A stretch of 45,999 nucleotides of DNA from an uncultured Clostridia bacterium (GTDB lineage Bacteria > Bacillota > Clostridia > Oscillospirales > Oscillospiraceae). The stretch covers positions 1-45,999 of the forward strand of contig CALBJG010000016.1 of assembly GCA_937892865.1 (NCBI GenBank), written 5' to 3'. Each line of letters opens with the position of its first letter. Within the stretch, counting starts at the first letter, position 1. Below the pieces are notes generated by a model that was given only the letters and a program-made list of their open reading frames with translations, was not told the DNA's origin and ran no database searches. Position numbers and translations under genes: made by a program. Shown here piece after piece: positions 16,581 to 25,517 of the stretch.

Positions 16581-18068
16581 TCAGATACTTTGTACGATTA
16601 CAATTTTTTCAGATGTCAGCGGGCCTTGAAATGCGTTGGTTGTTTCAATTGCTTCAACAGTCGAGTCGTACCTTTTTGCTATCTCCCACAAATCCTCGTC
16701 ATTTTTCCGACAGAATGTTACGCTTGGTCTTGGTTCTTTTGCTTCTTTCGGCGATAATTCAACAGATTCGATCATACTGATGCTTTCTTCTTCCATTGTC
16801 AGTGCGGAAACCAGTACATCAAAACTAATATCGCAACCGGTTGCATTTAAGTTTGCTTTTGGATTCCCACTGATAGTATAACAAAACTCCGTTTTTGTTG
16901 AACTGTTGAAATGAATCATCAGTTCTTTCCGGACCAAAACCCGTTCCCTTCGCAACATTGCATCTGTATCAAAATAGATTATGTTGATCTCACACGGAAT
17001 CAGTATTGGTTCGTTCTCATTGCAAACAGCATGGTGATGGAGTGAGACTGTAAGATCAACAATCTTCGTTGCAGGAATCTCCACATGATGATCCATATGG
17101 ATTAATTCATCCTTATTTTGTAACATAGATGGCAATGTCAGGCAGCCATAGTTTATATCTGTTTTCATCTTGGGACAATATGCGTCTTGCGCCATATGAA
17201 ACTGCTCTTGACCAAACACAGTGTATTGACATACAACCCCAGCAGTTACAGCCAATTTTCCTTCCGCAGTTAAATGCACTTCAAGCCCAGTCAATATGGG
17301 ATCGAGGCATATATATGCGTTTTCATCGAAATCGCATCCAAGGTCTGCGTACTGCGAAAACGGGATCTCACCATTCCAACTGCAAATCATACCGTCAGAA
17401 CTCAAATACGATACACAAACGATCGCTGTACCTCTGAATACGACTTTCTCTGTAATTACTTTCTTATCTGTAATCTCAATTCGCATTTGCTTCTTCAGAA
17501 TCTCTTTGATTTGCGGCATTGATGCAGGTAAAACCAATTCGTCCTCGACCGAAAAAGCCTTCTCACCGACATTCTTTGGTATCCGCAGAATATACTTATT
17601 CCTTAATAATTGGATGCTTTCATTGTTATCCGCTTCAAAATACTTACATTCTGCTTTCACATATGCCTTGACAGAAACGCAAACATCTGCTTTTAAAAGG
17701 ATCTTTCTTGAAGATGTGTTCCGTGCATCAATACTGCACAGTGAACAAACAACATTCATATCCCCATCCGATTCATATGCGCGCATATCCCAGGTAAACT
17801 GAAACGGAATCCAGGACTCAACACAGCAAATTTCATCACTATGATCCGGCTGATATATAACCCAGGCCATCGTGCCTCCGGTAACCTCGAATCCGTTACC
17901 TAACCATTGTTTTCCTCTGATTATGCATTGACCCCAAACGCCAAGTATATTGCCTGCATCCGGCATATCATCCGCCAGTTGGATCTCATGTGTTTGTTCT
18001 TGTCTTTTGTTCTCAGAAAATATTTTCTTTATGTATTCACACGTTTTAGTTTCAAACTTAATTTCCAC
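16581..18068 (-). CDS. sipL: SipL-like spore morphogenesis protein (SPOCS/DUF3794 domains plus LysM)
   Basis: Resembles SipL, the clostridial partner of SpoIVA needed for building the spore coat around the forespore. The 495-residue protein has repeated DUF3794 (SPOCS) modules, visible as VWGQCIIRGKQW, VVFRGTAIVCVSYL and related segments, and a C-terminal degenerate LysM domain (DLWEIAKRYDSTVEAI). The start is the GTG at 18068, because GGAG lies 8 bases before it; the GTG at 18077 would fall right against that site. No signal peptide is present, fitting a mother-cell cytosolic protein. It lies near the spoIIG locus and envelope genes. The symbol is assigned from domain order only. Confidence 0.8.
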   Translation of the reverse strand: MEIKFETKTCEYIKKIFSENKRQEQTHEIQLADDMPDAGNILGVWGQCIIRGKQWLGNGFEVTGGTMAWVIYQPDHSDEICCVESWIPFQFTWDMRAYESDGDMNVVCSLCSIDARNTSSRKILLKADVCVSVKAYVKAECKYFEADNNESIQLLRNKYILRIPKNVGEKAFSVEDELVLPASMPQIKEILKKQMRIEITDKKVITEKVVFRGTAIVCVSYLSSDGMICSWNGEIPFSQYADLGCDFDENAYICLDPILTGLEVHLTAEGKLAVTAGVVCQYTVFGQEQFHMAQDAYCPKMKTDINYGCLTLPSMLQNKDELIHMDHHVEIPATKIVDLTVSLHHHAVCNENEPILIPCEINIIYFDTDAMLRRERVLVRKELMIHFNSSTKTEFCYTISGNPKANLNATGCDISFDVLVSALTMEEESISMIESVELSPKEAKEPRPSVTFCRKNDEDLWEIAKRYDSTVEAIETTNAFQGPLTSEKIVIVQSI

Positions 18069-18128
18069 GGATACCACTCCTTATCTATTACTGATATATC
18101 CTATTCAAAAATATATACGCATATTCCA

Positions 18129-18278
18129 TCATTTTCTCCTGCATACTGTAACGCCGGCAATAAGCAATACAAGTCCGAAACAATGTGAGAAAAAACCGCC
18201 TTCCAACCACATTCCAACAAGCAAACCCACAGAAAAAGCGATCATCAGAAAACCCCAAAATTGATAGTACCTACACAC
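18129..18278 (-). CDS. Small membrane protein, two hydrophobic segments
   Basis: About 49 residues beginning MCRYYQFWGFLMIAFSVGLL and ending in CRRK. Two hydrophobic stretches with a short Glu/Gly turn (MWLEGGFFSH) suggest a helical hairpin in the membrane. The GTG start at 18278 has AAGGGGG 8 bases before it, within the upstream terminator stem; an ATG nearer the middle is an alternative. Similar tiny proteins with a YYQFWG-like opening and GLLVG motif occur in Clostridia, in my recollection, but I know no function. It lies between the PBP and SipL-like genes, so it may belong to envelope or spore formation. Confidence 0.5.
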   Translation of the reverse strand: MCRYYQFWGFLMIAFSVGLLVGMWLEGGFFSHCFGLVLLIAGVTVCRRK

Positions 18279-18317
18279 AAAAAGCACCCCCTTGCAAAAT
18301 ACTATGCAAAGGGGTGC
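18279..18317 (-). terminator. Terminator after the PBP gene, overlapping the next gene's ribosome site
   Basis: Minus-strand stem GCACCCCTTTGCA / TGCAAGGGGGTGC with one wobble pair, then TTTTTGTGTG. The 3' arm also holds the AAGGGGG that would be the ribosome site of the small downstream protein, so stem formation would both end transcription and hide that site. Confidence 0.85.
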
Positions 18318-18333
18318 AAACATATTTAGGAGT

Positions 18334-19722
18334 TTACTGACGATCTAATGCATTTTTGCAGGCAGATAAGACTTTTGACATAATCGGAACACAAACAGAA
18401 CGGCCGTAGCCGGCATCTTCCGCGCAAACAATAAACGCCAACGGATACTCGGAATCAGCAACAAAACCGGTAAGCATAGCATTGGGCGCTATTTTACCAT
18501 TGGGATCCACCTCTGCAGTACCGGTTTTTGCACAAACCGTTAATCCGGGGAAATTTTCGTCTCCGTATTTTGAAGCAACATTGTTTCGCATATATTCCTG
18601 AAGTTTTTGGGCTGTCTCGGTAGATATGATTTGCTTTTGCGTAATGGATTTGGAAGAATAAATAGGTTCATCACGAACCAATACTTCGTCAACAATATAA
18701 GGCAACACACCTTGTCCACCGTTAGCGATTGTACCGACAAAATTAAGAAAATTGGCTGCTACGATCTGATTCGTATGCTGACCAACAGCACTCCAAGCCA
18801 GATCAGAGTGATTCTCCGCTTTGTCATAGTTTCCTTTTGCCGTTGTGATGCCATCAAATTCCAAAGAATCCGCCAAACAAAATCTTTCAACATATTCAGC
18901 ATATGTTTCGCTGCCGATCTCCTGTGCGATTGCAGCAAAAGCGCAGTTGCAAGAATTACAGAATGCTTGTTTCAAATTCTGTTTTCCGTGGCTCATTTCG
19001 CAGGTAACATCATATCCGGGAAGTTCCAAGACAGATGAACAATTAAATTCCCAGGTGTCAATATTCTCTATTGTCTCTAATGCAATTGCCGCTGTAACGA
19101 TCTTGTAGATCGAGCCGGGCGTATAAGAAAAATCAATAAACTTATTGTAGTATGCCGTATCGTGTGTTTCTTCTATATTTTCCGGGACATTATCCGGATC
19201 AAAAGCCGGATTTGACACAGCGCAAAGAATCTGACCGGTCTTATAATTATATACTGCAACCGTTCCATTATATTTCCCAAGAGCATCCAGCGCTGCTGAC
19301 TGCAGAGTTGCGTCAATTGAGAGTTTTGCAACGCTTGTATAATCGCCATAGGTGTAGATACCGGATACGGCATTGTAGTCATCAAGCCGTATTTGCGCCA
19401 AAGTATCTGTTAATTGGGACATTGTGCGGACATAAATATTACCGCCACGGTCTCCCACCCAGTGAACTGTTGACTTGCGTATCTTTTCATCATTGGAATA
19501 TTGGATCCCATCCCGCGTATCCAGCAGCAATTTCCCGTTTTGATCCAACATAACCATCGATGTCAGTGTCTTGCCGGATGGCGCATAAATATGCGGCGAT
19601 CCTTTATTTGCGATCCAATTTGCGGAATTCATAATATATTCAACAAAAAAGAACCCAAAACCACCAACAAGAAAAAGGATCAATATGACGATGATACCGG
19701 CTCGACCGGCTACTCTATTCAT
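18334..19722 (-). CDS. Class B penicillin-binding protein (peptidoglycan transpeptidase)
   Basis: Cross-links peptidoglycan on the outer face of the membrane. One N-terminal transmembrane helix (IIVILILFLVGGFGFFF) anchors the 462-residue protein. The transpeptidase domain carries all three active-site motifs: SxxK as SIYK (Ser204), SxN as SCN (257-259) and KTG (399-401). It resembles the PbpA/FtsI class of Gram-positive bacteria that pairs with a SEDS glycosyltransferase. The start overlaps the end of the FHA-SEDS gene by 8 bases, so the two partners are translationally coupled. A strong terminator follows. It is short for a division PBP and lacks PASTA repeats, so elongation or sporulation use is equally possible. 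Confidence 0.93.
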   Translation of the reverse strand: MNRVAGRAGIIVILILFLVGGFGFFFVEYIMNSANWIANKGSPHIYAPSGKTLTSMVMLDQNGKLLLDTRDGIQYSNDEKIRKSTVHWVGDRGGNIYVRTMSQLTDTLAQIRLDDYNAVSGIYTYGDYTSVAKLSIDATLQSAALDALGKYNGTVAVYNYKTGQILCAVSNPAFDPDNVPENIEETHDTAYYNKFIDFSYTPGSIYKIVTAAIALETIENIDTWEFNCSSVLELPGYDVTCEMSHGKQNLKQAFCNSCNCAFAAIAQEIGSETYAEYVERFCLADSLEFDGITTAKGNYDKAENHSDLAWSAVGQHTNQIVAANFLNFVGTIANGGQGVLPYIVDEVLVRDEPIYSSKSITQKQIISTETAQKLQEYMRNNVASKYGDENFPGLTVCAKTGTAEVDPNGKIAPNAMLTGFVADSEYPLAFIVCAEDAGYGRSVCVPIMSKVLSACKNALDRQ

Positions 19723-21454
19723 CTACATAGTCCCCTTTCCTCTTTGATAGTTTTACCGCAAAACTTGCGTTCTGTCGTGTGTCCGCTGCCTTCACAAACG
19801 CAAGTAATCCCCAAACAGCGATCATGCTTGAGCCGCCGTTTGAAACAAACGGGAATGTTACGCCGGTAAGCGGTACAACATCAACAGTTCCCAGAGCATT
19901 CAATATCGATTGCACAAGAAAAATACTGGCAGCAGCGCAACTGCCGATGGTATAAAAACTGCTTCTGCCAATTGAAGCAGAGCGAATTGCAAATACAGCA
20001 AGGGCAACGATGCATATAATCAGAAGCAAGAACATGAAAATGCCCCATTCTTCCGACAGTGTCGCAATTACCATATCAGAATCAGCGGCATATACAGAAC
20101 TGCCTGCTTTTCCCCTACCCGGACCTAATCCAAAGAAACCGCCGGCTGCCATACACATCAAAGCTCTTGTTTGCTGATATCCTCCGTCCAACGGATCTTC
20201 CCATATGTGACGCCAGTTATCAAAACGCGCAAGGGCATGTGGCGCGACACTCAATAAAACAACGCCAGCCAGAACGAGTGATGTGATCGCTAAGGCAACT
20301 GTACCCACGCTTCCGGAGCGCATATAAGCAATTATTAGGAAAGCACAAAAGAAAATCAGTGCAGTACCAAAGTCGTTCATAAGCGCCAAAAGTCCGCAAG
20401 CGGCAACAGAGTAAGCAATAAACAGAAACAGATTTCGTTTCGTCACGATTCGTTCCATAGCGGAAACCCCGGCAAAAACAAAGCAGACTTTTGCCAGTTC
20501 CGAGGGCTGAATAGAGAACGAACCAATAATCAGCCATGCCTTTGCTCCGTTGAATTCCGTTCCGAATAATAGGGTGATCATCAGCAAACACAATCCACCA
20601 ATTGCCGCAACATAGCGGATTTTCTTCGCTTTACCGAGATCTCTCAAAATAAGACCAACAACAAGAAACAATACAACACCTGCAGCAAGAGATATCAATT
20701 GTTTTATTGCTTCATCCGGGAGCGTTGTTGCGATTGCTGCCATTCCCATCGTTGATAAGAAAAACGCGATCGTTTCAATTTCAAACGAATTGCGCTGAAT
20801 ACAAACATAAAATAAAAACAAAGCCCATTGACAAACTACAATGCCGCCAAAACCGATGAGTAAAGTCTGCGCAGTTTCGATATCGCCACCAAGCATAAAG
20901 CCAAGATAACACAAACACTGAAATAATGTAAGGAGTATCAGGTTTGCAAATGTTGTTAGAACAGACGACGGTTTCGTGCGCAGTTGCGCTAACTTTTGCT
21001 CCTGTTTTGCAGATATGGGTTGCAAACGCATATTCACGCTACCGATCGTAATTTGATCTTTTATTCCAATCGGATGAACGCGTATCGGTTTTCCATTTAC
21101 AAAGACGCCGGACTTTGAATCGGCATCAGAAACAGACCAACTGCCGTCATCATATCTTGTAATAACGCTGTGTGTCTTTTCAACACCATCCGCATTTAAG
21201 ACAACATCACTTCGTTTACTGCTGCCGATCACATTTTCCCAGTGGGTAAGCGGAATCTCTGAGCCGTCATCCAAATCCAACCACGCCCATATTTCAGGTT
21301 CCCTGCGGAAAGTAAGAAGCGGCTTAATACAGCGGAATATTAGGATAGATGCAATAACGGGGGCTAAAATACGCAAAACTGTGATATAAACGTAGTAATA
21401 TGTCGGGTCTAACATTGTTGATGATAAAAAATTCACAACAAACACCTCAAGCAT
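19715..21454 (-). CDS. FHA-domain SEDS glycosyltransferase (FtsW/RodA family fusion)
   Basis: A 579-residue fusion. Residues 20-45 form a first membrane helix. A cytoplasmic FHA-like domain spans about 72-125 (ENVIGSSKRSDVVL, SKSGVFVNG). From about 155 on there are roughly ten membrane segments of the SEDS family that polymerises lipid II, with conserved ALMCMAAGGFFGLGPG and TGVTFPFVSNGGSSM. Three normally conserved FHA positions differ: Ser for Arg after IG, Glu for the Ser of SRxH, and Ser for the Asn of SxNG. The start is uncertain: ATG 21454 overlaps the nfo stop codon by one base; GTG 21436 has GAGGTG upstream. It is translationally coupled to the PBP gene. Confidence 0.93.
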   Translation of the reverse strand: MLEVFVVNFLSSTMLDPTYYYVYITVLRILAPVIASILIFRCIKPLLTFRREPEIWAWLDLDDGSEIPLTHWENVIGSSKRSDVVLNADGVEKTHSVITRYDDGSWSVSDADSKSGVFVNGKPIRVHPIGIKDQITIGSVNMRLQPISAKQEQKLAQLRTKPSSVLTTFANLILLTLFQCLCYLGFMLGGDIETAQTLLIGFGGIVVCQWALFLFYVCIQRNSFEIETIAFFLSTMGMAAIATTLPDEAIKQLISLAAGVVLFLVVGLILRDLGKAKKIRYVAAIGGLCLLMITLLFGTEFNGAKAWLIIGSFSIQPSELAKVCFVFAGVSAMERIVTKRNLFLFIAYSVAACGLLALMNDFGTALIFFCAFLIIAYMRSGSVGTVALAITSLVLAGVVLLSVAPHALARFDNWRHIWEDPLDGGYQQTRALMCMAAGGFFGLGPGRGKAGSSVYAADSDMVIATLSEEWGIFMFLLLIICIVALAVFAIRSASIGRSSFYTIGSCAAASIFLVQSILNALGTVDVVPLTGVTFPFVSNGGSSMIAVWGLLAFVKAADTRQNASFAVKLSKRKGDYVDE

Positions 21455-22281
21455 TACATTTCCAAACTTCGTAGTAAAGCAATCTCCTTTTGATAACCGG
21501 GCAATTCATTAGGAGTCTCCAGAATCATAGGCTTGTCCTTTAATAACGGATGATTCACGATTGCCCGGAATGTTTCCATTCCGAGATTTCCCTCGCCAAT
21601 ACATGCGTGACGGTCTTTATGGCTGCCAAAAACATTTTTGGAATCATTCAAATGAAGCGCCTTCAATTTATCAATGCCAATAATCTCATCGAACTCTCTT
21701 AAAACACCATCAAGATCATTCACGATGTCATAACCACCGTCAAAAATATGACATGTGTCTAAACAAACACCAACCTTATCGCTTCCGACACGGTCGATGA
21801 TCGTTTTCAGTTCCATGAACTTACCGCCTATTTCACTGCCTTTTCCGGCCATTGTTTCCAAAAGAACGGTAACCGGATAATCCGGTTCCAATGCCATTTT
21901 CAATGCATCGCAAATGTAATTGATGCCAACATCTGTGCCTTGTCCAACATGGCTGCCCGGATGAAAATTATAATAATTGCCGGGTAATGCCGCCATTCTT
22001 CGCAGATCATCCAGCAAAACACTTGCTGCAAACGACCGCGCATCCGGATCTGCTGTGCACAAGTTCATAGTATATGCTCCGTGCGCAACCAATTTTCCAA
22101 AATTTGCATCTTTTAAGGCTTCAACAGCCTTAGCGCAATCTTCCGGATCTTCTTTCTTTGCCTGACTGCCTCGCGGGTTTCTTGTAAAAAACGCAAAAGT
22201 ATTTGCGCCAATCGACTTTGCTGTTTCAACCATTGCCAGATTACCTGCAGACGCAGATAAGTGACAGCCTAAATACAACAT
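21454..22281 (-). CDS. nfo: Endonuclease IV (AP endonuclease)
   Basis: Cuts the DNA backbone 5' of abasic sites in base-excision repair, using three zinc ions in a TIM barrel. The 275-residue protein starts MLYLGCHLSASAGNLAM and carries the family motifs NFHPGSH, LLETMAGKGSEIG, VCLDTCHIFDGGYD, LHLNDSKNVFGSHKDRH and ILETPNE, whose His, Glu and Asp residues are the zinc ligands. AAGGAG lies before the ATG. It is the first gene of the nfo-SEDS-PBP run and is divergent from a WYL regulator, whose promoter lies in the shared 106-bp gap. Confidence 0.97.
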   Translation of the reverse strand: MLYLGCHLSASAGNLAMVETAKSIGANTFAFFTRNPRGSQAKKEDPEDCAKAVEALKDANFGKLVAHGAYTMNLCTADPDARSFAASVLLDDLRRMAALPGNYYNFHPGSHVGQGTDVGINYICDALKMALEPDYPVTVLLETMAGKGSEIGGKFMELKTIIDRVGSDKVGVCLDTCHIFDGGYDIVNDLDGVLREFDEIIGIDKLKALHLNDSKNVFGSHKDRHACIGEGNLGMETFRAIVNHPLLKDKPMILETPNELPGYQKEIALLRSLEM

Positions 22282-22387
22282 AATACCATCTCCTTTTATT
22301 TAGAATATCATATTCATCGTCAAAAATCAATTTTTCCATTCCCATTTTCCTTATGATATGTTATAATCTTTTCAGGAGGTGTTGACC

Positions 22388-23368
22388 GTGATCGAAGCAA
22401 AAAGCCCGAGACTTCGTATTTTCTACATTCTGGATTATCTTAAAAAGCATTCACACGAAAAAAAGCCCGTAAAGACGGTTGAATTATTAAAAATGCTGGA
22501 AGATTACAGTATCACCTGTGACAGAAAAACAATCTATGCAGATATCGCTGCGCTTCAGGAATACGGTGAAGACATTGTATCAATTCCCGGCAGAAGCGGC
22601 GGCTACTATTATGCATCCCCAAGTAACTTCGAACTGCCTGAGTTGAAACTTTTGATTGATGCCGTTTTATCCAGCCGTTTTCTCACAGAAAAGAAATCGC
22701 TTAAACTTGTTGAAAAATTATGTGATCTGTGTAATGAACACGATGCCTCCCTTATGCGCAGAAATATGGTAATATTGCAACGTGTTAAAAGTATGAACGA
22801 GTCGATTTATTACAATGTCGGCTCTATTCAGGACGCAATTACACTGAATCGTAAAATAACATTCCGTTATTTCGATTGGGATTTGGGTGGACAGAGAAAG
22901 TATAGAGAAAAAGAATACCTGGCGAGCCCTTACGGACTATGCCAGGATAATGAGAACTGTTATTTACTTGCCTTGTCCGACCGTCACGGTATCACTTCTT
23001 ACCGTATCGATCGTATGACGGACATTCAGTTAACAGATACACCGCGACAAAAATGCCCGGAATTAACCGGAAAGTCCCTGGGTGAGTATGCAAACAGATT
23101 ATTCCAGATGTACTCCGGCGATGCAGTAGATGTAAAATTGAGATTCCATCGCAGTTTAATAAACATTGTTGTTGATCGTTTTGGAAAAGAAACTATGCTG
23201 ATACCGGATGGCGATGAGCATTTTACTTTTATCGTAAATGTTGCTGTATCACCGATGTTCTTAAGTTGGGTTATAGGATTTGGCGACAAAGCGCAGATTT
23301 TGTATCCCCAATCTGTCATTGACCAATGTAAAAAACTGTGTAAAGAATCGATTAGTCAGTATTCTTGA
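22388..23368 (+). CDS. WYL-domain transcriptional regulator (HTH plus WYL)
   Basis: A 326-residue regulator. A winged helix lies at about residues 5-65 (TVELLKMLEDYSITCDRKTI). The WYL domain spans about 140-220 (KITFRYFDWDL, YLASPYGL, NCYLLALS, SYRIDRMTD); such domains bind nucleic acid or small ligands and often control stress or DNA-damage genes. The start is the GTG at 22388 because AGGAGG ends 8 bases before it; an upstream GTG at 22379 overlaps that site. TATAAT at 22362-22367 is a likely -10. Divergent from nfo, which is a possible target. The 3' end overlaps the convergent lipoprotein gene by 17 bases. Confidence 0.92.
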   Translation: MIEAKSPRLRIFYILDYLKKHSHEKKPVKTVELLKMLEDYSITCDRKTIYADIAALQEYGEDIVSIPGRSGGYYYASPSNFELPELKLLIDAVLSSRFLTEKKSLKLVEKLCDLCNEHDASLMRRNMVILQRVKSMNESIYYNVGSIQDAITLNRKITFRYFDWDLGGQRKYREKEYLASPYGLCQDNENCYLLALSDRHGITSYRIDRMTDIQLTDTPRQKCPELTGKSLGEYANRLFQMYSGDAVDVKLRFHRSLINIVVDRFGKETMLIPDGDEHFTFIVNVAVSPMFLSWVIGFGDKAQILYPQSVIDQCKKLCKESISQYS

Positions 23369-23849
23369 TTATATAAGATTTAAAAATCTGTTTCCATTGC
23401 TCACTATGCTTTGATGCGGCATTTTGATCGCCTATGACGGCAAGTACATAATGATAGTTTCCATCGTCGTATATCGTTGCCCTGCAGGTTTGCAACGCTA
23501 CTTCACCGGCAGTGGACCATGAACAGTCATAGCGCTTGATGCCGTCTGTGATCGTTTCCAGCATACTTACCTTTTTTATATCAAATCCGGTAATTTCAGA
23601 AACCGTTTTTTTCAGATCTCCTGCCGGCATTATGTAAGTTTCTATTGAATAGTCATCGCAGATATAAATTTGATTCCCACTGTTATCCGCAAACACCGGC
23701 ATACTAACATATTCCGGTAACTGAAATATCATTTCAGAGGGTTCGCAAGAATCATACTGCAAGGTATCAGACAGTGTTTCAAATTCGGTTTGCCTGGCGC
23801 AGCCGCAAGCCAACGCCAATAGAACAAATATTAGACTCAATCGTTTCAT
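23352..23849 (-). CDS. Small secreted lipoprotein, unknown function
   Basis: A 165-residue protein with a charged-hydrophobic N-terminus (MKRLSLIFVLLALACGCARQ) ending in a Cys that could be lipidated; the box is not ideal (ALAC). The mature part has no motif I recognise. GGGGTGG lies 4 bases before the ATG. Its coding end overlaps the end of the convergent WYL gene by 17 bases. The only link to neighbours is position. Confidence 0.75.
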   Translation of the reverse strand: MKRLSLIFVLLALACGCARQTEFETLSDTLQYDSCEPSEMIFQLPEYVSMPVFADNSGNQIYICDDYSIETYIMPAGDLKKTVSEITGFDIKKVSMLETITDGIKRYDCSWSTAGEVALQTCRATIYDDGNYHYVLAVIGDQNAASKHSEQWKQIFKSYIIKNTD

Positions 23850-23910
23850 TTAACCACCCCTATATTCTCAATATATTAAATTCAATGCCAAATATTTTGC
23901 ATTTATGCAC

Positions 23911-23944
23911 AAAAAACACCGCAGATATTCTGCGGTGTTTTTTT
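23911..23944. terminator. Terminator after the FAD oxidoreductase pair
   Basis: Perfect stem AAAAAACACCGCAGA / TCTGCGGTGTTTTTT with a 3-base loop, overlapping the last bases of the oxidoreductase gene. It ends the minus-strand oxidoreductase transcript just before the lipoprotein promoter area. Confidence 0.92.
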
Positions 23945-25517
23945 ATAGCCTATCAATAAGCGCCTCAGCGCAAAGAATGCCATCGATCGCGGCTGACATA
24001 ATGCCTCCGGCATATCCGGCGCCTTCACCTGCAGGATACAACCCCTTCAGGCTGATGGATTGTTTGGAATCATTCCGCAAAATACGAACAGGTGAAGAAC
24101 TTCTTGTTTCCGGCGCTGTTAAAACACTGTCCGGATGAGAAAATCCATTAAGGGAAATATCCAGCAACGGCAATGCTTCTTTTAACGCATCCGTGATTTT
24201 TGCAGGAAGAACTGTGTGCAGGTCACACCAAGTCACTCCCGGACGGTAGGTTGGCTCAACATCCCCGTTGCCGGTACTTGGTCGATTATTCAAAAAGTCT
24301 CCTACAAGCTGCGCAGGGGCTTTATAACTGTTGCTGACAGAAAAGGCTTTCTGTTCAATGGATCTCTGCCAGTACATACCTGCCAAAGGACCTTCTCCCG
24401 GAAAATCTTTCGGATTCAAGGTCACCAGGAGCGCTGCGTTGGCATTATCTCCCGCTCGGTCAGCATAACTCATTCCGTTTGTTACAACACCGCCCTCTTC
24501 CGATGCGGCGGCAACAACATAGCCACCGGGACACATACAGAAAGTGTAGACTGTTCCATCTTCCAAATGCTTCACAAGTTTATAGTCTGCAGGCGGCAGA
24601 GCAGGATCTTGTGATGCGTACTGGCTGTCATTGATCATGGATTGTTTATGTTCAATACGCACACCCATTGAAAAGGGTTTTGCCTCCATTGCAACATCAT
24701 TATCCTGCAGCATCAAAAAGGTATCTCTTGCGCTATGGCCGATTGCGAAAATGATATGGTCAGAAAGGATCTCGTCACCGTCATTAAGAACAACGCCGGT
24801 GATTTTTCCATTATCAGTTAGAATGTTTTCTACACAAGCATTAAACCGAATTTCTCCACCGAGGGATTGAATCCTCCTGCGAATATTTTGAACAACTTGT
24901 AAAAGGATATCCGTGCCGATATGCGGTTTTGCATCGAACAAAATATCCTCATGTGCGCCAGCAAGCACAAATTGCTCCAACACCCATCCGATTCTTGGGT
25001 TATGAATACCGGTATTCAGTTTTCCGTCTGAAAAAGTACCGGCACCGCCCTCGCCAAACTGAACATTACTGTTTGTGTCGAGTTCACCGGTCGTAAAAAA
25101 CCGTTGCACCTTTTCGTTTCTGGTTTCTGCATCGTCGCCGCGTTCCAACACAAGTGGTCTTAAGCCGGCTAAAGCCAAAATAAGCGCTGAAAACATACCG
25201 GCAGGACCAAAGCCGACAATAATCGGTCGCTTGTTAAGAGAAACAGATGTTTTTGGTGGTTTATAACGTAAAGTATTCGCTATTTCAGCGCGTTTACATC
25301 TACTTTGTTTTAAGATTTTATTCTCATTTCCATCAACAGTTACATCGACTGTATAAACGATCCGAACATCCGGTTTCTTTCTTGCATCAACGGAACGCTT
25401 AACGATTTGCAAGTTACGAATTTTCGATGTGGGAATTTTCAGCAAACGCGCAGCTTCATAGGATAGTTGCGCATCATTGTGTGCGGGCATCATGGATATT
25501 TCACGAATTCTGATCAT
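23943..25517 (-). CDS. FAD-dependent dehydrogenase (COG2509 type)
   Basis: A 524-residue flavoprotein of the uncharacterised FAD-dependent dehydrogenase family common in Clostridia. A small N-terminal domain (LLKIPTSKIRNLQIVKRSVD) precedes the FAD-binding Rossmann motif IIVGFGPAGMFSALIL (about residue 100). Further motifs are NVQFGEGGAGTFSDGKLNT and the C-terminal FAD motif GLYPAGEGAGYAGGIMSAA. The ATG at 25517 is chosen because AAAGGA lies upstream; a longer reading has no such site. It overlaps the preceding flavoprotein gene by 4 bases, so the two are coupled. The substrate is unknown. Confidence 0.9.
   Translation of the reverse strand: MIRIREISMMPAHNDAQLSYEAARLLKIPTSKIRNLQIVKRSVDARKKPDVRIVYTVDVTVDGNENKILKQSRCKRAEIANTLRYKPPKTSVSLNKRPIIVGFGPAGMFSALILALAGLRPLVLERGDDAETRNEKVQRFFTTGELDTNSNVQFGEGGAGTFSDGKLNTGIHNPRIGWVLEQFVLAGAHEDILFDAKPHIGTDILLQVVQNIRRRIQSLGGEIRFNACVENILTDNGKITGVVLNDGDEILSDHIIFAIGHSARDTFLMLQDNDVAMEAKPFSMGVRIEHKQSMINDSQYASQDPALPPADYKLVKHLEDGTVYTFCMCPGGYVVAAASEEGGVVTNGMSYADRAGDNANAALLVTLNPKDFPGEGPLAGMYWQRSIEQKAFSVSNSYKAPAQLVGDFLNNRPSTGNGDVEPTYRPGVTWCDLHTVLPAKITDALKEALPLLDISLNGFSHPDSVLTAPETRSSSPVRILRNDSKQSISLKGLYPAGEGAGYAGGIMSAAIDGILCAEALIDRL

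Noticed and set aside
20220..20591. Minus-strand open frame within the SEDS gene in another frame
   Set aside because: It overlaps the conserved SEDS membrane segments in a different frame and has no family resemblance.
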